16,223 bases of DNA. It comes from Chloroflexota bacterium. Its GTDB lineage: Bacteria; Chloroflexota; Anaerolineae; Aggregatilineales; Phototrophicaceae. The DNA lies in assembly GCA_026706395.1 (NCBI GenBank), contig JAPOYU010000010.1, positions 1 to 16,223 on the forward strand. The letters are read 5' to 3'. Position numbers and translations under genes: made by a program. Below the pieces are notes generated by a model. The model ran no database searches, had not been told where the DNA came from, and saw nothing but the letters and a program-made list of their open reading frames with translations. Of the stretch, positions 13,618 to 16,223 are shown piece by piece. Numbering within the stretch: the stretch's first letter is position 1; each line of letters begins with the position of its first letter.

Positions 13618-15028
13618 ATCAGGCGCCTTGATCAATTTGTCCATCAGCGACGCGGCTGCCGCGCTGCGGAATGGTGATGCAACTTCGGCTGAGTTGACGC
13701 AAGCGACGCTGGCGCGCATTGAAGAGACCGAGCCGATGGTGCAGGCTTATGCCACTGTGCCTGTGGAACTGGCGCTGGCGGCGGCCCATCGCGCCGACCG
13801 AGAACTCGCCGCCGGGCGGGATCGCGGACCTTTGCATGGCATCCCGATCGGCGTCAAAGACAACTGCCATAGCAAGGGCATCTTGACCGAAGTGGGATCG
13901 AAGGTGTTCGCGGGCTATGTGCCGGACTTCGATGCGACGGTGGTAGAAAAGCTGTATGCCGCCGGCGCGGTCATAATCGGCAAGACGCGCTGCCACGAAT
14001 TCTCCTGCGGCGGCAGCGAACCGCCGACGCGCAGCCCCTGGGACCGTGACAGAATCCCGGGCGGCAGCAGCATCGGCTCCGGCGCTGCGGTGACGGCGCG
14101 CTCGGCCTTCGGCGCCATCGGCACGGACACCGGCGGATCCATTCGCATTCCGGGGTCGCTCAACAATCTTGTCGGCATGAAGGCGACTTTCGGGCGAGTC
14201 AGCGCTTATGGCGTCGTGCCGCTGGCCTGGTCGCTGGATCATGTGGGGCCGCTGACGCGCACGGTGCGCGATAATGCGCTGATGCTGGGGGCGATCGCCG
14301 GGCACGATCCCCTAGACGCCAATTCGGCTCGTGTGAATGTGCCGGACTTCTCGGCCAGCATCGAAGGCGGGGCGCGGGGCATGCGCATCGGCATTGAGCG
14401 CGACTATTTCTTGTATCCAGGCGTGATGGACGAGGTGCGCGCCGCCACAGAAGCCGTCATGGACGAACTGGCGGGTATGGGCGCGGAAATCATCGAGGTC
14501 AAGTTGCCCGAGCTGGAGTTCACGCGCGAGGCGCAGATCACGATAAGGATGGTGGAGTCGGCCAGTTATCATCGGCAGCAAATACGGGAAAAGGGGCATT
14601 TGTATACTCCCGGCACGCGCGCCACGCTGGAGATCGGTCAAGTTATTCTGGCGACGGAGTATGTGGCGGCATTACGCGCCCGCGAGCGCTATCGGTCGGC
14701 CATGAAGGCGCTGTTTCGGCGAGAGAGACTGGACGCGATGATCTCGCCAACGATTCCGGTAAGCGCGCCGATGCTGGGGGATGTTCGCAAGCCGCGCGCT
14801 GATATGGAGAATGGCGAGACGCCGACCGATGGATTCATTCATCACGTTTATCCGGCGAATTTGAGCGGCCAGCCGGCGATCAGCGCTCCGGCCGGGTTCA
14901 CGTCATCCGGTCTGCCGATTGGCTATCAACTGACGGGCCGGCCATTTGACGAAGCGACGCTGTACCGCATCGCTTACGCGTATGAGCAGACGCAGGACTG
15001 GCACCGGCGTCAGCCGTCGAATGTGTAG
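13610..15028 (+). CDS. Amidase signature family hydrolase (GatA/AtzE-like)
   Basis: 472 residues from ATG 13610, which overlaps the small-subunit stop; ATG 13598 in frame is an alternative. The Ser-cisSer-Lys triad is complete: K83 in IGVKDN, S153 in GGSSIGSG, S177 in GTDTGGSIRIPGS; S153 and S177 are 24 apart as in the family. Other family blocks: GRVSAYGVVPLAWSLDHVGPLTRTV (about 190-215) and PANLSGQPAISAPAGF near the C-terminus. The usual GGSSGGS is GGSSIGS. Hydrolyses an amide or carbamate bond in the cytoplasm; substrate unknown (biuret/carboxybiuret-type, aryl or acyl amides possible). Its partner is the GatC/AtzG-like protein just upstream. Confidence 0.93.
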   Translation: MTESGALINLSISDAAAALRNGDATSAELTQATLARIEETEPMVQAYATVPVELALAAAHRADRELAAGRDRGPLHGIPIGVKDNCHSKGILTEVGSKVFAGYVPDFDATVVEKLYAAGAVIIGKTRCHEFSCGGSEPPTRSPWDRDRIPGGSSIGSGAAVTARSAFGAIGTDTGGSIRIPGSLNNLVGMKATFGRVSAYGVVPLAWSLDHVGPLTRTVRDNALMLGAIAGHDPLDANSARVNVPDFSASIEGGARGMRIGIERDYFLYPGVMDEVRAATEAVMDELAGMGAEIIEVKLPELEFTREAQITIRMVESASYHRQQIREKGHLYTPGTRATLEIGQVILATEYVAALRARERYRSAMKALFRRERLDAMISPTIPVSAPMLGDVRKPRADMENGETPTDGFIHHVYPANLSGQPAISAPAGFTSSGLPIGYQLTGRPFDEATLYRIAYAYEQTQDWHRRQPSNV

Positions 15029-15070
15029 GATAGCGGCCTGTGATGAACTGTTTTGCGCTTATCTGCAGCT

Positions 15071-16223
15071 TCAGGCTGAAATCAAGTCGCGGAGGAATTC
15101 GCTGCGCGCGAACTCATCAATGCTTTGGTTATAACATGCCATCGGAAGAGCCCAGATGACCATGTTGGAATAATAGTCCTCGCCCCAGACCGGCAAGCCG
15201 GTATCGGCATCAATCAGGCAGTGTTGTTTCCAGGGCGCGCGCGACGTCAGCGCGACCGCCTCGTAGATTCGACGGGCGATCTCCAGGCCGGTTTCGCGCT
15301 GGCCGTGATAGATGAAGTTCATCGCGGCGCAGAGGTTTTCGCCGACGAAGACCTGCGTCGCGTGATCGTTGTTGGGCAGGATTTCGACAACCTGGTCGGC
15401 ATCCGAATCCGGTTTTGAGATGTAGCGCGAGCCATCGGGATTGACGCCGTTGACGAGACCGTGTTGGGTGGCGCCCATGTTGAGTCGCTTGACGGCGCCC
15501 AAGGCTGACTGAACTTGATCAGCCGGCAGGATGTCGGGCAAACCGGTGATCTTGGCGCACCATTGCGCCATGAGCTGATTGCCGAGCGAGACATCGCAGT
15601 CGGGTCCGTCGCCGCTGATGTTATCCGGATCGTGCCAGAGGCGGTAATACTCGCCGTTCCACAGTTTGTCCTGGTATGCGGCCTTACCGCGCGCCAGCCA
15701 GTCAGCGCATTCGGCGGCGAATTCGCTGTCATTCATCGCCGATGCCATGGCTTCGCCGCAGGAGAGCGTGGCGAGCCAGGTGCCCGCCACATAAGCAGAC
15801 GTGCCCCACCAGGGCCAGATGTCGTAGAATTGATTCGCCGGCCAGAGTTCGGTCGGCTGCACGTGCGCCTGGTCATTGACCAAGCCATCGCCATCGTCGT
15901 CCAGTGAATGTTGGTAGCGTATCGCGCGCTTGGCGGAATCGTAGAAATGGGCGAGGAAGTCTCGATCGCCGCTGCGCAGGTAAAGGCGATAAATCATCTG
16001 GGCGTATTGGCCGGAGTTCAGCGGATGCTGGCAGTGATAGCGCGGGTCGCGCATGGAGGACTCCATGCCATAGGAGAAGGGAATCTCGCCGTCGAGAATC
16101 TGGAAGTGCCTGAATGCTTCCAGCGTGGTCCTCTCGAGCGCGGGGTAGAAAAACAAGGCGGGCATGTGACCGTGCATGCGGCAGACCATGGTCTCGGTGA
16201 TGGGGCAGCCGGTGTGGCTTTCG
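15071..16223 (-). CDS. GH116-like beta-glycosidase, catalytic domain, partial
   Basis: The last 383 residues are present; the frame stays open to the right edge, so the N-terminal beta-domain is missing. By recall of human GBA2, these segments match in order: DDDGDGLVND, NQFYDIWPWWGTSAYVAGTW, KLWNGEYYRLW, NQLMAQW, LNMGATQHGLVNGVNPDG and a C-terminal WKQ...WALPMACYN. The acid/base Asp of GBA2 (in QTYDGW) corresponds to D in NQFYDIW. The nucleophile Glu would fall at the Glu encoded by 16222-16220, at the very edge. GH116 enzymes cleave beta-glucosides, beta-xylosides or glucosylceramide. The gene converges on the amidase with a 42-bp gap. Not an obvious part of the left operon, but a fitting metabolic partner. 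Confidence 0.8.
   Translation of the reverse strand, partial: ESHTGCPITETMVCRMHGHMPALFFYPALERTTLEAFRHFQILDGEIPFSYGMESSMRDPRYHCQHPLNSGQYAQMIYRLYLRSGDRDFLAHFYDSAKRAIRYQHSLDDDGDGLVNDQAHVQPTELWPANQFYDIWPWWGTSAYVAGTWLATLSCGEAMASAMNDSEFAAECADWLARGKAAYQDKLWNGEYYRLWHDPDNISGDGPDCDVSLGNQLMAQWCAKITGLPDILPADQVQSALGAVKRLNMGATQHGLVNGVNPDGSRYISKPDSDADQVVEILPNNDHATQVFVGENLCAAMNFIYHGQRETGLEIARRIYEAVALTSRAPWKQHCLIDADTGLPVWGEDYYSNMVIWALPMACYNQSIDEFARSEFLRDLISA

Noticed and set aside
15029..15070. Possible bidirectional terminator between amidase and GH116-like gene
   Set aside because: Only a TTCAG/CTGAA mini-dyad near 15070 without a T-run; too weak to call.

Overview
The window (16.2 kb, moderately high GC) looks like a chromosomal piece of an uncultured, heterotrophic bacterium, most likely a Chloroflexota member (Anaerolineae/Caldilineae-like). 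That placement is an inference. It rests on Thr/Pro-rich linkers between a membrane segment and TPR repeats, a Tat-exported sugar-binding protein, a GTAGGGGCGAGCC-type intergenic palindrome, and the mix of carbohydrate ABC transporter, Gfo/Idh, ThuA and glycosidase genes. There are no rRNA, tRNA, CRISPR or recognisable transposase genes.

Left block (1-7490, all minus strand): one probable carbohydrate uptake and processing operon read from right to left. Order: a well-formed promoter (TTGACA-N17-TATCGT) with a candidate operator just after the start site, Tat-dependent solute-binding protein, two MalF/MalG-type permeases, Gfo/Idh/MocA oxidoreductase, ThuA-like protein, a 176-bp AT-rich gap with a perfect palindrome, a GH127/DUF1680-like glycosidase, and an M19 (membrane dipeptidase-type) protein that starts at TTG and runs off the left edge. 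The M19 gene has lost several canonical metal ligands. No ATPase gene is present, so the transporter probably uses a shared ATPase encoded elsewhere.

Middle block (7550-11880): a NUDIX hydrolase on the minus strand, then on the plus strand two tandem paralogous membrane-anchored TPR proteins and an FkbM-type methyltransferase. The two TPR proteins share a juxtamembrane KIKRxYxxPFF motif and exactly six cysteines each in matching positions. They are the strongest candidate here for an undescribed extracytoplasmic protein family.

Right block (11270-16223): a minus-strand HTH/coiled-coil gene with a near-perfect consensus promoter, whose reading frame has no stop before it runs about 600 bp antisense into the FkbM gene; a small coiled-coil protein upstream of it; a plus-strand GatC/AtzG-like small subunit overlapping an amidase-signature hydrolase; and the 3' part of a GH116-like beta-glycosidase on the minus strand, running off the right edge.

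Function: the left operon and the right-edge GH116 gene suggest import and dismantling of a plant- or algal-type glycoside. The substrate cannot be named from sequence. Long antisense reading frames across the GC-rich genes were treated as shadows.
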